A model generated the notes under the pieces. The model saw only the letters and a program-made list of their open reading frames with translations. It had not been told where the DNA came from and made no database searches. From contig NC_088914.1 in the NCBI RefSeq assembly GCF_963576675.1, forward strand, positions 82,334,441 to 82,398,440: a DNA stretch of 64,000 bases, read 5' to 3'. Shown here piece after piece: positions 43,601 through 53,802 of the stretch. Position numbers and translations under genes: made by a program. Numbering within the stretch: position 1 is the stretch's first letter; every line of letters starts with the position of its first letter. The stretch comes from Euphorbia lathyris. Its lineage: Eukaryota > Streptophyta > Magnoliopsida > Malpighiales > Euphorbiaceae.

Positions 43601-45840
43601 GCTTTTTCAATCGCCTTCTGCCGCTCTGGAGCGTGTCCTCTCTTTTTCTGTCGCACTGGGGTTGCACCTTTGTCCACATTCAAACGATGGGTTGCTATAT
43701 CTGGACTTATTCCTTTCAGCACTTCATTCGGAGCGGCGAATGCCGACTCGCATTGGATCAACACCTTGGTAATGGCTTTCTTCGTTTCCTCGGGAAGTCC
43801 TGCCGCTATTCGTACATTCTTGTCATTTGAGATGGCGAATAGTTCTGTTTCTCCTAATGCTTCTGCCGGCAACTTCTCATCAACTTTATCCTCTTCACCT
43901 AGCTTTGGTTCAAGTGACAATGTATAGACTTGTTGAGATACAAGTTGATCACCTTCAACTATGACTCGCCCTTGGTGTGTTGGCAAATGTAATGTCAAGT
44001 GCTTCATTGAGATGAGCGATTCCGTTTCCGATAGGAACGGACGCCCCAGAATTATGTTGTAGGCCAACGGGAGATCAACAATTGCGAATTCTAGATCACC
44101 TCGCCATTTTAGATTCTTATCGCCTATTTCTGCTTCCAACACCACTTGTCCACTTGTTTGAGACGATTGACCTCCAAAACCAGTTACATCCATGAATGTA
44201 TGTTCCACTCGCTCGTCATTAATTCCCAACTTGTTGAATGCAGTCCGAGTAATAACATTACAAGAACTGCCAATATCAATAAGGACCCGCTTGACGTCCC
44301 ATCCTTCTACAGCCATCGTAATCACCAAAGCATCCGCATGCGGCTCCGTGATTCGCGCAAATGAGTAATTGAGGGCATCCCCCCTATGTGTGTTGCTTTT
44401 TCGCTGTTCACGGCGAGCCCTTTTTGTTGGCGGCTCATAGATCCCGCCAGCTATCATGTTTATCACCCCTTTCTTCTGTTTCTTTTCGGGCCTTGCTTCT
44501 CCCTCATGCGGGAGCATTGTTTTCTCATCAATCGTTTCTTTTCTTACGAATTGGCCTAGCTTGCCCCTCTCAATCAGCTTTTCTATTTCCTTCTTCAGTT
44601 CATAGCAATCGTTCATGTCATGGCCGTTCAATCTGTGGAACCTGCAATATTTGTTAGGATATCGCCCCAAACTAGTTCGGCCTTTCGCCTCGGGGAACCG
44701 CACATCCTTCTTCAGGGGGTTCTTTTCGATCCAAAGTAACACCTCCTGGCGAGTCGTATTCAATGGTGTTTGATATCCTCCCCCTTGAAAGGAGCGATCG
44801 CCTCTGCGAACAAAATTACCCTTGGACTGGGTCTGGCATCGATTGTTCGAAGTGGATCTAGCAGTATCTCTCTCTCTCCGGGTTTGAGCTCTATGTTCTC
44901 TGTTGACATCGTCCACTTCCATGAATTCCTTTGCTATCTTCATGAGTTCGGCCACTGTGCGCGGCTTGTTGCGGATGATTTCCTCCCGCATGCTCCAATC
45001 CGTGGTTCCATCCGCCATGATGTTGCGGATGCTCACGATATCCGGGTTCTGCAACCGCACCAGAATATCGTTGAATGCGACAACAAATTCCCTTAGGGAA
45101 TTATAGTTCCTCTGTTTGATCTCCTTCAACTGCCTATCCGTCACATCTGCCGCTTTACAGCCCATGAACTTGGCACAGAAATCACGACTGTATTGATTCC
45201 AGTTGTGAATAGATTCAGCAGGTAAAGACCGAAACCAATCAGATGCCGCTCCGCCCAAAGTGGTCGAGAATAATCTGCAAATTATACTTTCACTCGCTCC
45301 CGCAACATCCATCAATTCTCTGTAGTTCCTGACATGAGCCTCAGGATCAGAATTAGGATCCCCATAGTATTTAGGTATCGCCGGGGCCTTTATCCTGTGA
45401 TCTGGTATAAATTTTCGCAACGACGGAGCAAAAGGCGAATCACTCTGCACCTCTGCTCTCGCCCTAGGCGTGTACCCCATTCGCTCCATCATGTTTCGTA
45501 GTTGATCTTCCAACTCAAGATTGGGTATTCGCCGAACCTCTTCCATCCGCTGCTGGTGAACTCTAGGTGGCATCCACCCGCCAATTGATGTTGAGATTTG
45601 TTCTCGCCGTGGTTCTAGCCGTCGTCCGGTTATAGGATCAAAGTTCCAGGTGTGCTCCTGCCCAAACGTATTCGCCCCAGACGCAATTAATTCTGAATGC
45701 CCGTTAACCAAGGGTTCCGTGTGTTGTAGTGGAAGGATTCCTGGCATTCCCGATGTCGGTTGGGATGTTTGCCAGGTCGGATGGATCGTCATACTAGGAT
45801 CGTGGTACGAGTAGTTGCTTGGATGGCTGCGTGGGTTCAT
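40630..45840 (-). CDS. Gypsy-1 gag-pol polyprotein
   Basis: 1736 codons without a break. Order: gag (AIPKYYGDPNSDPEAHVRNY to FMEVDD, about residues 150-310), a CHC-type finger (CRFHRLNGHDMNDC, about 400), aspartic protease with VLIDIGSSCNVI (about 535), reverse transcriptase (FTDVKSSYHQIPM and catalytic IYVDDMIIKSK, about 740-900), RNase H, a second RNase H (FTDGALSTDGAGLG to ADELAKAAA, about 1190-1320), the integrase zinc domain (HSCQIHANEKH) and core (GIDIVGPFPE, ITDNGTQFN, and E of NGMIEVINR). The protease reads Asp-Ile-Gly where Asp-Thr/Ser-Gly is normal, which may impair it. Gag lacks its first part; see 45895-46149. Confidence 0.95.
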   Translation of the reverse strand: MNPRSHPSNYSYHDPSMTIHPTWQTSQPTSGMPGILPLQHTEPLVNGHSELIASGANTFGQEHTWNFDPITGRRLEPRREQISTSIGGWMPPRVHQQRMEEVRRIPNLELEDQLRNMMERMGYTPRARAEVQSDSPFAPSLRKFIPDHRIKAPAIPKYYGDPNSDPEAHVRNYRELMDVAGASESIICRLFSTTLGGAASDWFRSLPAESIHNWNQYSRDFCAKFMGCKAADVTDRQLKEIKQRNYNSLREFVVAFNDILVRLQNPDIVSIRNIMADGTTDWSMREEIIRNKPRTVAELMKIAKEFMEVDDVNREHRAQTRRERDTARSTSNNRCQTQSKGNFVRRGDRSFQGGGYQTPLNTTRQEVLLWIEKNPLKKDVRFPEAKGRTSLGRYPNKYCRFHRLNGHDMNDCYELKKEIEKLIERGKLGQFVRKETIDEKTMLPHEGEARPEKKQKKGVINMIAGGIYEPPTKRARREQRKSNTHRGDALNYSFARITEPHADALVITMAVEGWDVKRVLIDIGSSCNVITRTAFNKLGINDERVEHTFMDVTGFGGQSSQTSGQVVLEAEIGDKNLKWRGDLEFAIVDLPLAYNIILGRPFLSETESLISMKHLTLHLPTHQGRVIVEGDQLVSQQVYTLSLEPKLGEEDKVDEKLPAEALGETELFAISNDKNVRIAAGLPEETKKAITKVLIQCESAFAAPNEVLKGISPDIATHRLNVDKGATPVRQKKRGHAPERQKAIEKAVADLLKSDAIREVTYPEWLANVVLVKKPNGTYRMCVDFKDLNKACPKDMYPLPNIDILVDGTAGFEALSFTDVKSSYHQIPMEKADEIKTSFITHQATYCFKVMPFGLKNAGATYQRMMNKIFLDKSGENFSIYVDDMIIKSKKMRDHPQNIKEILEVLIKYGLKLNPEKCTFGARAGKFLGFIVSGKGVEANPEKVKAVMEMKTPRNVREVQRLNGRLVVLGRFISCSARRCLPFYNAIKKSKSFEWTPDCQEAFEGIKRLLCYPPLMSRPEDGEDLFLYVSVTSMAICTVMVREEEGQQYPVYYVSKVLKDAELRYSKLDKMALAVITTAARLKPYFQAHTIIVRTGIPMRKVLQKPDASGRLMEWSIRLGEFDIRYEGRPALKGQVLADFVNEFTWDEDERPKAQKEEWSMFTDGALSTDGAGLGVVIKGPEVIRLYYAAKLTFKTTNNAAEYEAMICGLKLLNELTPERVVIYSDSKLMINQITKNYLVKQEDLVKYHQIVGRLTQELTHKGVVWEMVHVPRGQNTKADELAKAAASREPWNQKACNLEIRSAPAFEVDQIMVIEELEDDEDWRIPIRQYLEQGDLPDDKSLARKLIGQSARYSIRDGTLYRKSYTCPWLKCVSRNEGDYVLRELYEGMCGAYEASAALARKVKLMGYYWPKVMEDSQKMVAECHSCQIHANEKHVAGAEQISIMTAWPFATWGIDIVGPFPETTKKRKYLVVAVDHFSKWVEAEAVTAQTPERMIEFLRENIIMRFGIPQKLITDNGTQFNCVKFKAYCESMGIKNHFSSVNHPQSNGMIEVINRAMIQGIKKRLGDKKTGWADEIPHMLWAYRTSVKAATGETPFSLVYGAEAVLPVEIKSPTDRIIYYCDTQNPINIRDALDSVEERREKAYMRMAVYHNRIKKYHDRRVRKVIINENDLVLKKADKIQSRDGKGKLGVNWIGPYRVSKKLGPSTFEIEEISGKKLSCTWNLENLRLYKRAG

Positions 45841-45894
45841 GCGACTACTCTGACCTATCTGGGTTATGATCGGCCATTGCGGTTAACAAACTAA

Positions 45895-46149
45895 TCATTC
45901 GATCCCCGCCGCTTGGCTCATATTTGAAGCCAAGACTTGTCCTGCCATTTGTACGAAATCGCTATTGGACATCTCCATTTCATTTTGCACTTGAACCTCC
46001 AATAAGGGACTCAATTGTCCCGAAGGGCTTGACGAGCTAGGCACCACAGGCTGCGTACTTGAAGGTTGCGAATTCGCAATCCGTGGACCCCTTGAGTTCA
46101 TACTAGTGGATCTGGTTGTAACGCCGGTCGTTCGTGATGGTTCTGACAT
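45895..46149 (-). CDS. Gypsy-1 gag N-terminus, separated from the main frame
   Basis: 84 codons starting MSEPSRTTGVTTRSTSMNSR, Ser/Pro-rich, ending QAAGIE and a TGA. It lies in the same frame as the main ORF. The 54-bp gap has two stops in that frame, but the neighbouring frame is open there and reads sensibly (DRMISLLTAMADHNPD). Two compensating indels would explain this. Alternatively it is a separate small ORF with the main ORF starting at MNPRSH. Confidence 0.6.
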   Translation of the reverse strand: MSEPSRTTGVTTRSTSMNSRGPRIANSQPSSTQPVVPSSSSPSGQLSPLLEVQVQNEMEMSNSDFVQMAGQVLASNMSQAAGIE

Positions 46150-46187
46150 GTTCTTTGTGTACCTTTAACCAAATGTTGGTAAAAAAG

Positions 46188-46207
46188 GTCCACGATCACC
46201 GCACCAA
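46188..46207 (-). other. Gypsy-1 primer-binding site region
   Basis: The minus strand reads TTGGTGCGGTGATCGTGGAC directly inside the 5' LTR. The TGG start fits a tRNA 3' CCA complement; I cannot name the tRNA with confidence. Confidence 0.65.
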
Positions 46208-46677
46208 TGATAACTTGCTGGATCCGATTTGATGATCTCCGCCGTAGTTACCTGCAAAACAGAACCGGAGACAGGATCTCCGGGAAAACTCTCCGACGAT
46301 CAAGTCAGTTTTTGTAGGAGGGTTGGTAAATTGACAATAGTATTGTGGGAAAAATGTGAATGTACCTTTCCCCCTTTGGCCTTAGGGCTTTTTATAAGTG
46401 TTCTTAAGTAACCGCCGAGGGCGGTTACCCCTTCCAGGCCATGTTCCGAGGGCGGTTACTCCTTTTTAGGTCATGCCCCCTCTCGTGGCTTTCGTGGCAA
46501 CAAACGTGGTATCGTTTGTCCTGAGTGGGAGTTTTAAGGCTCCATTTAGGAATTCGGGGCGGTTACTCACTTCACCCGCTTCCTCTATTCGGGTCCCATC
46601 CCATCTTAGACCATGGATCTAAGTATGGGCTGGGCCCGTGTAATGAATTCGGCCCGGTTTGGCTTCGCGGGTCATCA
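46208..46677 (-). repeat. Gypsy-1 5' LTR
   Basis: 470 bp, followed by ATTCT target duplication at 46678-46682. Confidence 0.95.
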
Positions 46678-46959
46678 ATTCTAAAGTTTTTTTTTTTACA
46701 ATGGTGGTGGAAGTCTCCAAAGCAAAAGTAAAAAAGAAAAAGCCAAAAGAACAGCAAAGAACTAAACTAATTACTAATCATACGAGTGGAGTAAGACCCA
46801 TAAATATCAACATACAAAACGTTTTGAATGCATGCAGGTAGTCCAACACATTCGTGAAAATCTAGAAAAAAGTTTCTATGAAGTTAATCATCCAGTTAAT
46901 TGTTTTATTTCCTACTATGTAATTATGAACCCTTATAATTCTCCAATTTCTCTCCAATA

Positions 46960-47270
46960 ACTCTCAACACTTATCAATGAGCCAATAATATTGATAAGGA
47001 GCGACCATCACCTAAAACTATATTAAGGACAACTTTGGAATCCAATTCCACTATAACTTGAAATCCTTTTTCCAATCTATTTCTAGAAAAAAAAAAAAAA
47101 CTCCATAACATAGTTAAAACTACAATAGCAATTCCAATATTAATCGCAAAATCACGCAACCATACCCCTTTGTATAGTCTCTAAAGAACCTAACCCATGA
47201 TTACTTTTTACTAGCTCCATCACAATTTAATTTCGCCCAACCCATATCGGCTTCCATCCGACTAAAGTTT
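46960..47270 (-). pseudogene. LINE RNase H remnant
   Basis: The minus strand encodes GWAKLNCDGASK, then after frame changes GFQVIVELDSKVVLNIV, the pattern of the LINE terminal RNase H domain. Stops and shifts throughout. Confidence 0.6.
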
Positions 47271-47485
47271 CAATTTCAGGATGTCGGGTCACAACTCTAG
47301 CTAGACTGTGGGTTTTAGCAAAATCACATGCAACTCCTAATGTTTTTGATACTCTAGTTTGGAGTTTTACTAATTTTAATTAATGCAAATTTCTTAAGAA
47401 GAACGAAATATATACCTTTAGCCTTATAATTTCGTATAATCATTATATGTATATTGATAAAATTATATCTTAACCACTAAGTACG

Positions 47486-47550
47486 TGGTCCAGATGGTTA
47501 AGGTATTAGATCAGTTTAACTATCCAATTATAGATTAAATTCTAGAGATG
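47486..47550 (+). mobile_element. tRNA-like SINE head, decayed (candidate)
   Basis: GTGGTCCAGATGGTTAAGG resembles a tRNA-derived A box; the expected B box is barely recognisable. Confidence 0.25.
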
Positions 47551-47638
47551 GGAATGCAGTCGTAATTATAAATTTGATGAAAAAGATTTACCTCATGAGA
47601 AACACCTATTCGGTTCAAATTTGGATTGTCAACCTACA

Positions 47639-48108
47639 CAGGCCCGTAGTTTAGCATGTGCAAGGTGCTCAACTACACAGGGCCCATAATCTGAGAGGGC
47701 CTCCAATTTTTTTTTTTTTTTTTTATAGATCCAATTTTATTTTTTTAATGATATTTTATTGTACTTTCTTTGATTTAATTGAGTATATAAAATTTTGCAT
47801 ATTTGTATTATGACAAAAAAAAAACATCATTAGATCCCTAATTTTTTATTTTTTAATTCATTAAATCTTTGATCTTTTATTTAAATATATTAAGTCCCCG
47901 ATCTTTTATTTTTTGTCACATTAAGTCCTTGATGACCAAAAAAATCAATTTTGAACATAAAATTTGGTTAACATAGTGTTATTCATTGCACCTTCATTTA
48001 AAATTTATATTCATTACACCTGCATTCAAAATTTGTATTCTTTCATTGCACTTGTATTCAAAAAATTCAAGTGTCGCACAGGCCCCCAAAATCTTTAAGA
48101 CGGCCCTG
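47639..48108. mobile_element. Non-autonomous hAT element, 470 bp
   Basis: Exact 8-bp duplication AACCTACA (47631-47638 and 48109-48116). Ends CAGGCCCGTAG and, on the minus strand, CAGGGCCGTCTTAA, related to the element at 27194-28634. No transposase. Confidence 0.88.
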
Positions 48109-48245
48109 AACCTACAATAGCATATATTAAAGAGTATCGTAATCATATTATGTAATTTTAAACATTTCATACGATTATTTATAATATAAATACAATAAAA
48201 TGATTATTATACACACATACAGTATACAGTCTCAGTAGAAAATAG

Positions 48246-48578
48246 GGATAAGGTATCAAAATCGATCTATGGTTTTTGGAAAAGTATCAATTTAGGTTCC
48301 ACGTACAAAATAACACTAATTTAAGCTTAACGTTTAAAAAATGTATCAATTTAGGCATCGAAAACGGATTGGACGCGTCATTTATATTACTCCGTTAAGT
48401 TCTGATTTCTCCATCCATATACAGTTGACAGAATTTAACCGAGTAATATTAATGACGTGTCTTGTACCATTACCGATACCTAAATTGATACTTTTTTAAA
48501 CGTAAGTCTATATTAATTCTATTTTATACGTAAAGCTCTTCAAAAAAAAATTATCCGCTTTTTTTTTATACCTTATCC
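48246..48578. mobile_element. MITE with GGATAAGGTAT ends
   Basis: 333 bp; GGATAAGGTATCAAAA at the left and, on the minus strand, GGATAAGGTATAAAAA at the right. The interior is also palindromic (AGTATCAATTTAGG against CCTAAATTGATACT). No clear target duplication. Confidence 0.75.
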
Positions 48579-48894
48579 ATGTAAAATATCATAAAACGAA
48601 TTATTACGAAATAGGAAAATAAGGGATGAACATGTAGGAAGCTGAAAACGACCACCAGAAAAGACAACAAAGCCACGCCGGATTTGGACTTCTCATCATC
48701 TCTAAATTATAACTCCAATCCAATTCATTAACATATTGGGAATAAGTTTACTATAAACATCAAATTTAATTAATTAAAAATGCCACATTTATGATTATTA
48801 GAGCAACGTAGTGTCCATGTATAAAAGTCAAATTTATTCTTTATTAGATATTGTAATTTTAAAACTCATTAATAAAAAATAAGTTTTTTTTACG

Positions 48895-49361
48895 TGATAT
48901 GAATATTCAATATGAATATTGAATGAGGTAAAATCTCAATAACTTTGATTTCTCATTAAAGGAATATATAGGTACTAATTACATATTTAATCTATTGCTA
49001 GGTGTGCTCAACAAGTAAAAAGGACTACAAGGACAAAGACAAGTGTTCCAATCCTAACCGTTGATTAAGAGGCCTTGTGATGGATGGTTGTGATTGATTC
49101 GGGCTAGGCTCACATGAGGTGTGGTGTATTCTATTAACATGGGCTGCTTCTAGAATACTCTTTTGGAAAAAGGTCAGAAATACCCTTGGATTACAAAAGG
49201 GTTACGTAAAGACTTAAAGTCTTCTTTAATTTATTGTACTTGCCAGAATTCATTATGATTCCTTTCTTTTTGGACTCTTCAGTTTCTTCTTCTTGCTTTC
49301 TTCTTCTCTTTCGTTCATCATCTTCTCCATTTGCAAAATCTGTAGATTTTGCTCTGTATTA
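48895..49361 (-). repeat. Copia-2 3' LTR
   Basis: About 467 bp from TGATATGAATATTC to CTGTATTA beside the polypurine tract; the expected terminal CA appears mutated. TATATATT on the minus strand near 48966-48975 is the likely TATA box. Confidence 0.7.
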
Positions 49362-49373
49362 GCCTCCCTCAAA
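49362..49373 (-). other. Copia-2 polypurine tract
   Basis: TTTGAGGGAGGC on the minus strand, next to the 3' LTR. Confidence 0.8.
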
Positions 49374-50421
49374 CTGGGCTTGCAAAAGCTGGACTTGCTC
49401 TGTAAGGATTTCGCAAGCCAAGTTTGGAAATGAGGAAGCGTAGATGAGGAGAGTGTTGAGGTTTCGTAAACAGATCGGCGAGTTGTAGAGCCGAGGAAAT
49501 AGGCATCAAATGGATGAGGCCGGATTGGACGCGTTCGCGGATCACATGACAGTCAATGTCGATGTGTTTGGTCCGTTCATGGAAGACGGGGTTCTGAGCA
49601 ATGTGCATGGCGGAGGTGTTGTCACAGAAGAGGAGAGAAGAAGCCATCGTAGTGAGTTTCAGATCTCGGAGGAGATTGGTGATCCAGTGGAGTTCACAGG
49701 ATGCGGAGGCCATAGCTCGGTATTCAGCCTCGGAGGAAGAACGGGAGACGGTGCTTTGTTTCTTAGAACGCCAGGACACGACGGCGGAGCCAAGGAAGAC
49801 GAGGTAGCCGGTAATGGACTTGCGAGTGACGGGGCAAGTAGCCCAGTCGGAGTCTGAGAAAGCCTGGAGAGTGAGATCTGTGCATGCAGGGAAGAAGAGA
49901 CCCAAGCCGATTGTCCCCTTAAGGTAATGCAAGACCCTGTGAACTTTATGCATGTCATCCGTAGTGGGTTGGGTAAGGGATTGGGAGAGATGATTGACTA
50001 TGTAGGAAATATCAGGGCGGGTATGGGTGAGGTAGAGTAGTTTTCCGATTATCTGCCCGTAGAGAGTGTATTGTGGATAGGGGTGGGGGGCAGGGTGGAT
50101 TTTTGGTGAGGTAAGGCTAGGGAAGAAGCAGGTTTGCAGTCTAGAAAGTGTGTGTCTTGAAGTAGTTCTAAGACGTACTTTCTTTGTGACATATGCAGGC
50201 CTTCTTTGGTTCTGGAGAACTCAAAACCCAAGAAAAAAATGCAGAGCACCAAGATCTTTCATACTAAAGGAGCTGTCGAGGTGCTGTTTAGCAAGGGAGA
50301 TGGTCAAAAAATCGTCTCCGGGAAGGATGACATCATCCACATAGATGAGCAGGACGGTGGTGTGAGAGTCTCGGATGAGAACAAAGAGGGAAGGGTCTGC
50401 CGTAGATGGGAGAAAACCCAT
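49369..50421 (-). pseudogene. Copia-2 RT C-terminal part and RNase H
   Basis: Catalytic YVDDVILPGDD and SMKDLGALHFFLGF lie in 50221-50421. A T-run slip near 50235 shifts the frame to 50049-50252 (RKYVLELLQDTHFLDCKPAS). A second shift near 50075 returns to the first frame, with GKLLYLTHTRPDISY, HRVLHYLKGTIGLGLFF, SITGYLVFLGSAVVSWRSKK, SRSSSEAEYRAMA, CDNTSAMHIAQNPVFHERTK and ADLFTKPQ. Confidence 0.9.
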
Positions 50422-50454
50422 TTGTTGAACTGTACTAGTGAGCTTGGCGTTCCA

Positions 50455-52167
50455 TTAACGGCCAGCCTGTTGAAGTCCATAGAGGGATTTGCGGAGCTTG
50501 CAAACAAGCGGAGGGGTGGACTTGGGGAGCCCCGGAGGCAGAGACATGTAGACGTCTTCATGAAGTTCACCGTGCAGGTAAGCATTATTGATGTCGAGTT
50601 GATGGATATGCCAATTTTTTGCAATAGCTAAGGTTAACAAGATTCTGATAGTGGTGAACTTTGCAACAGGTGCAAAGGTGGCAGTGAAGTCGACCCCTTC
50701 TTGATGTGCATATCCCTTTGCAACGAGGCGAGCTTTGAAGCGAGCAATGCTACCGTCAGCCTTATGCTTGAGCTTGTACACCCATCGGCACCCAATAGGT
50801 CGTTTGCCTGTAGGTAAGGGAACTAAATCCCATGTGTGGTTTGCTTCGAGGGCTAATAGCTCGGTATTCATAGCTTGTGTCCAGTTGGCGTCTGACTGGG
50901 CTTCTTTATATGATGCAGGTTCTCTGTGACAGGCTACGTTGATGAGGAAGGCTTGTTTTGTGGGTGAGAAATTGGAGTAGGAAAGGTGTTTAGACAGGGC
51001 GTGAGGCGAGTTGGTGAGGCAGGGCAAGGTGGATCCTGCGGCTAAAGCCAAATGGTAGTCTTGGAGGTAAGTGGGAATCCTTTTGGTTCTGATGGGTCTG
51101 CCTGGTGTTGATGTTGTTGTGGGTATTGGGTCGTCATTATCACTATCAGTGCCAGCCTGTGTTGCATCCACATTTTGCATGTTATGTTCTATGTCTGGTA
51201 TGCTAGCTTGTGTTGCATCTGTCTGTGTGTTGAGTTGAGGGTCTTCATCGTCGTCAATAAGTGATGAATGCAAAATGTCTAGATTATCTTCGCTGCAGAA
51301 TGATGTCCCTGCCGTGTTATCATTGTCTGAAAAGGGAAAATGTTGTTCAAAGAAAGTAACATTCCTGGAAAAGAAAACCACGTTAGTAGTTAAGTTCAGG
51401 AGTTTGTATCCTTTGATGCCATGTGAGTACCCTAAGAAAACGCATTTCACAGCCCTGTCTGTGAACTTTGTTTTATTTCTGTCAAGGGTGGTGGCATAAG
51501 CTAAGCACTCGAATACTTTGAGGTTGTCTAGGATGTTGGTTTCCCCGTATAGGCGTTCATAGGGCGTTTGTTTTTGTACTGGTGTTGAAGGAAGCCTGTT
51601 GATTAAGTACACGGCATGGCTGACTGCTTCAGGCCAGTAGAGTCTAGGCATTGAGCTTTGAAACATGATAGCACGAGTGGTGTTCATGATATCTAAGTGC
51701 TTGCATTCAACTCTACCATTCTGCCGTGGTGTCTCCGGGCATGAGGTCTGGTGTATGATCCCATTGGTTGCATAGAATTGTCTCATAAGAAATTCAGGGC
51801 CGTTGTCTGAGCGTATAATCTTAACTTGCTTGTTGAATTGTCTGTTGACGTAGCTGCAGAAGTTCTGTAATGTGATGCTTGTGTCAACCTTGGTATCCAT
51901 TAGGGAAATCCAAGTATACATGCTATAGTCATCAAGGATAGTTAGGAAATAGTGTTTATTTGAGTAGGATTCCCTAACCGGTCCCCAAATGTCAACATGA
52001 ATGAGATCAAAAATGTCGTTAGCCATGCTATTACTTAGTGGAAAAGATGCCTTTTTCTGTTTAGCTCGTTGACAAATGTCACAAGGTGCATTTTTGATTG
52101 AATGGAAATCATTACAGGATAGGTGTAGGCCCTTTAAACGCTCATAAGAGGGGTGCCCAAAACGCAA
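50455..52167 (-). pseudogene. Copia-2 integrase and RT N-terminal part
   Basis: 570 codons: integrase finger (RFGHPSYERLK to CDICQRAKQKKASF), core HVDIWGPV, IIRSDNGPEF and E of NGRVECKH, then RT from NHTWDLVPLPTGKRPIGCRW through QLDINNAYLHGELHEDVYM to YGLQQAGR. A TAA (50455-50457) replaces the Gln expected before WNAKL; the frame continues beyond it. Confidence 0.92.
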
Positions 52168-52293
52168 ATGCCATACATTGGCCTTAACTGAAAAAACAGA
52201 ATGTTCATCAACTATACTAGGGATAGGATGTTCTAAGTAATAGAGGCCCTCATGCTCCTTAGCCCAGCCAATCCTCTTCCATTTTTGAATATC

Positions 52294-52695
52294 CTATATC
52301 ACACATGTGGACCCAGTTATAAGCATACACATTCGACTAGTGGCAAGTAATTTACTAGTGGATATCAAGTTGTAGTCGAAATTAGGGATGCACAATGCGT
52401 GATGTAAAATAAGCTCAGGACTCAAAATTACGGTGCCCACGTATTCGGCCTTAACTCTGTCTCCATTAGGTAGGTTCACCCAACAATTGTCTAGCTTGGA
52501 GTATGTCATATAGAACTTAACATTGCATACTATGTGGTCTATGGCTCCGGTGTCTATTATCCAGTAAGGTCGTGTAAGCTTACTAGGTAAAGTGTTGAGA
52601 GTCATACCAGAGTGCTCTGCCTTGGCAAAGGTATTGACACTGCTGCTGGTGGCTGTGGACTTGCCCGAGCTGTTCTGTGGTAATAATGCCATCAA
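52294..52695 (-). pseudogene. Copia-2 protease region
   Basis: Contains YWIIDTGAIDHIVCN, the aspartic protease motif (Asp-Thr-Gly), then NLPNGDRVKAEYVGTV. It ends at a TAG (52294-52296) in the position of an expected Gln; the frame continues to integrase. Confidence 0.88.
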
Positions 52696-52704
52696 TGTCT
52701 GATA

Positions 52705-53250
52705 CTAGTCCTTGGTCAAGGAGAAGAACTCTAAACTGGTTTGTCTGTTATCTTCTTCGCCTGAGTCACCATGCTCTCTGTTTTGGTTGGTTGTTGAGTT
52801 TGCTTTAGGCTGTATGATTCTGGAATTACTTCCTTTGCTTCGGTTGCCATAACTTGGGGGGTATCCATGTTTTTTGAAACAAATATCTTCAGTGTGACCT
52901 GTATTGCCGCAGAAAGTACATAGTGATGAATTTTTGTTGTTATTTTTACGATTCCCATACCTTGCATTGTTGCGATTATTGTTTTGTCTGCCTTGTGTGT
53001 TTGTGAATCCTACGAATGGATTACTCTCACTTCCTTCTTCGTGTTTGACAGGCGCAAGGCCTATCTGTCGTTCGTGCTGAATGGACAAAGCATAGACTTT
53101 GTTGAGCGAAGGTAGTGGCTCCATGAGGAGGATTTGAGAACAGACAGCGGAGTACGACTCGTTCAATCCTTGCAGGAAGGTGATCACCTGGTCCGCATCT
53201 TGTTGGTCACGCAAGATTTTGAACGCACCGCAGCTGCTGTTAGACGAGGT
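52705..53250 (-). pseudogene. Copia-2 gag, C-terminal part
   Basis: RDQQDADQVITFLQGLNESY and a zinc knuckle CTFCGNTGHTEDIC are present. The open frame continues upstream as SSNSSCGAFKIL until the junction near 53250. The TAG at 52705-52707 is in frame with the protease ORF. Confidence 0.88.
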
Positions 53251-53802
53251 GCCGCGGCCTAATCTCCCGGGCGGACCGGGGGGTGGACAACCTCATGGCG
53301 ACGTAAGCGGTGATTGGCGCCGAAAGCAACCAATCGTGGAATCAAGCTGCTCGGTAGGACCGGAGCTCGGAGATATGAAAGAGTCGCCACCCACGAATGG
53401 GAAAATGAACACCGATCCCTTGCGGGAGACCGGTGTGGGTTCGGGAAACTTAGGTACGAGCCGAGAAGGCTAGCTCCTTTCCGGAGAAAGGCTACTAGGC
53501 ACCCCGACATCGCCCGGTTATGAACCACCGGCCTCCTACTCAGCATGTTAGGCGATAACGGACTAATCGTATACTTCTTTAAGTTTAAAATTCATTTGAA
53601 ACCCTTTTCTTTCTCTTTTTGGAAACCATTTTGAGCATATGATATTGAAAAGCCACATCAGTAAAGAATCACCCATTTATGTTTATACATACACAGAGAG
53701 GGGGAAGAAAGAAGTGATTTATTTACAACCGTATTTAAATGTTATGTTGTGTGTCTATTCTACATTAACTTATTTCCCCAAAACGATGTTTATTACATGG
53801 TT

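Larger units (their letters stand above)
36853..46677 (-). mobile_element. Complete Gypsy element of the Tat lineage (Gypsy-1)
   Basis: 9825 bp with 470-bp LTRs (36853-37322 and 46208-46677) differing at about three sites by eye, TG...CA ends and an exact 5-bp target duplication ATTCT (36848-36852 and 46678-46682). Gag-pol is on the minus strand. The second, archaeal-like RNase H domain before integrase is the hallmark of the Tat clade. Between pol and the 3' LTR a spliced gene lies in antisense, as described for several Tat elements (Grande, RIRE2, Retand). It is young and almost undamaged. Confidence 0.95.
48895..53250 (-). mobile_element. Decayed Copia element (Copia-2), 3' portion
   Basis: 3' LTR, polypurine tract, RNase H, RT, integrase, protease and C-terminal gag in the right order on the minus strand. 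It ends abruptly inside gag at 53250, where the LTR of another element begins. The remaining gag and 5' LTR should lie beyond base 64000. Three nonsense codons and at least two frameshifts disable it. Confidence 0.92.

Noticed and set aside
40792..45106. Many plus-strand ORFs of 60-122 codons opposite Gypsy-1 pol
   Set aside because: Shadows of the intact minus-strand polyprotein; no domains.
53240..53560. Possible rRNA fragment (GC-rich, rRNA-like look)
   Set aside because: No conserved rRNA segment could be recognised, and the position and AGAGTCGCCACC block fit an LTR of a Tat-type element.
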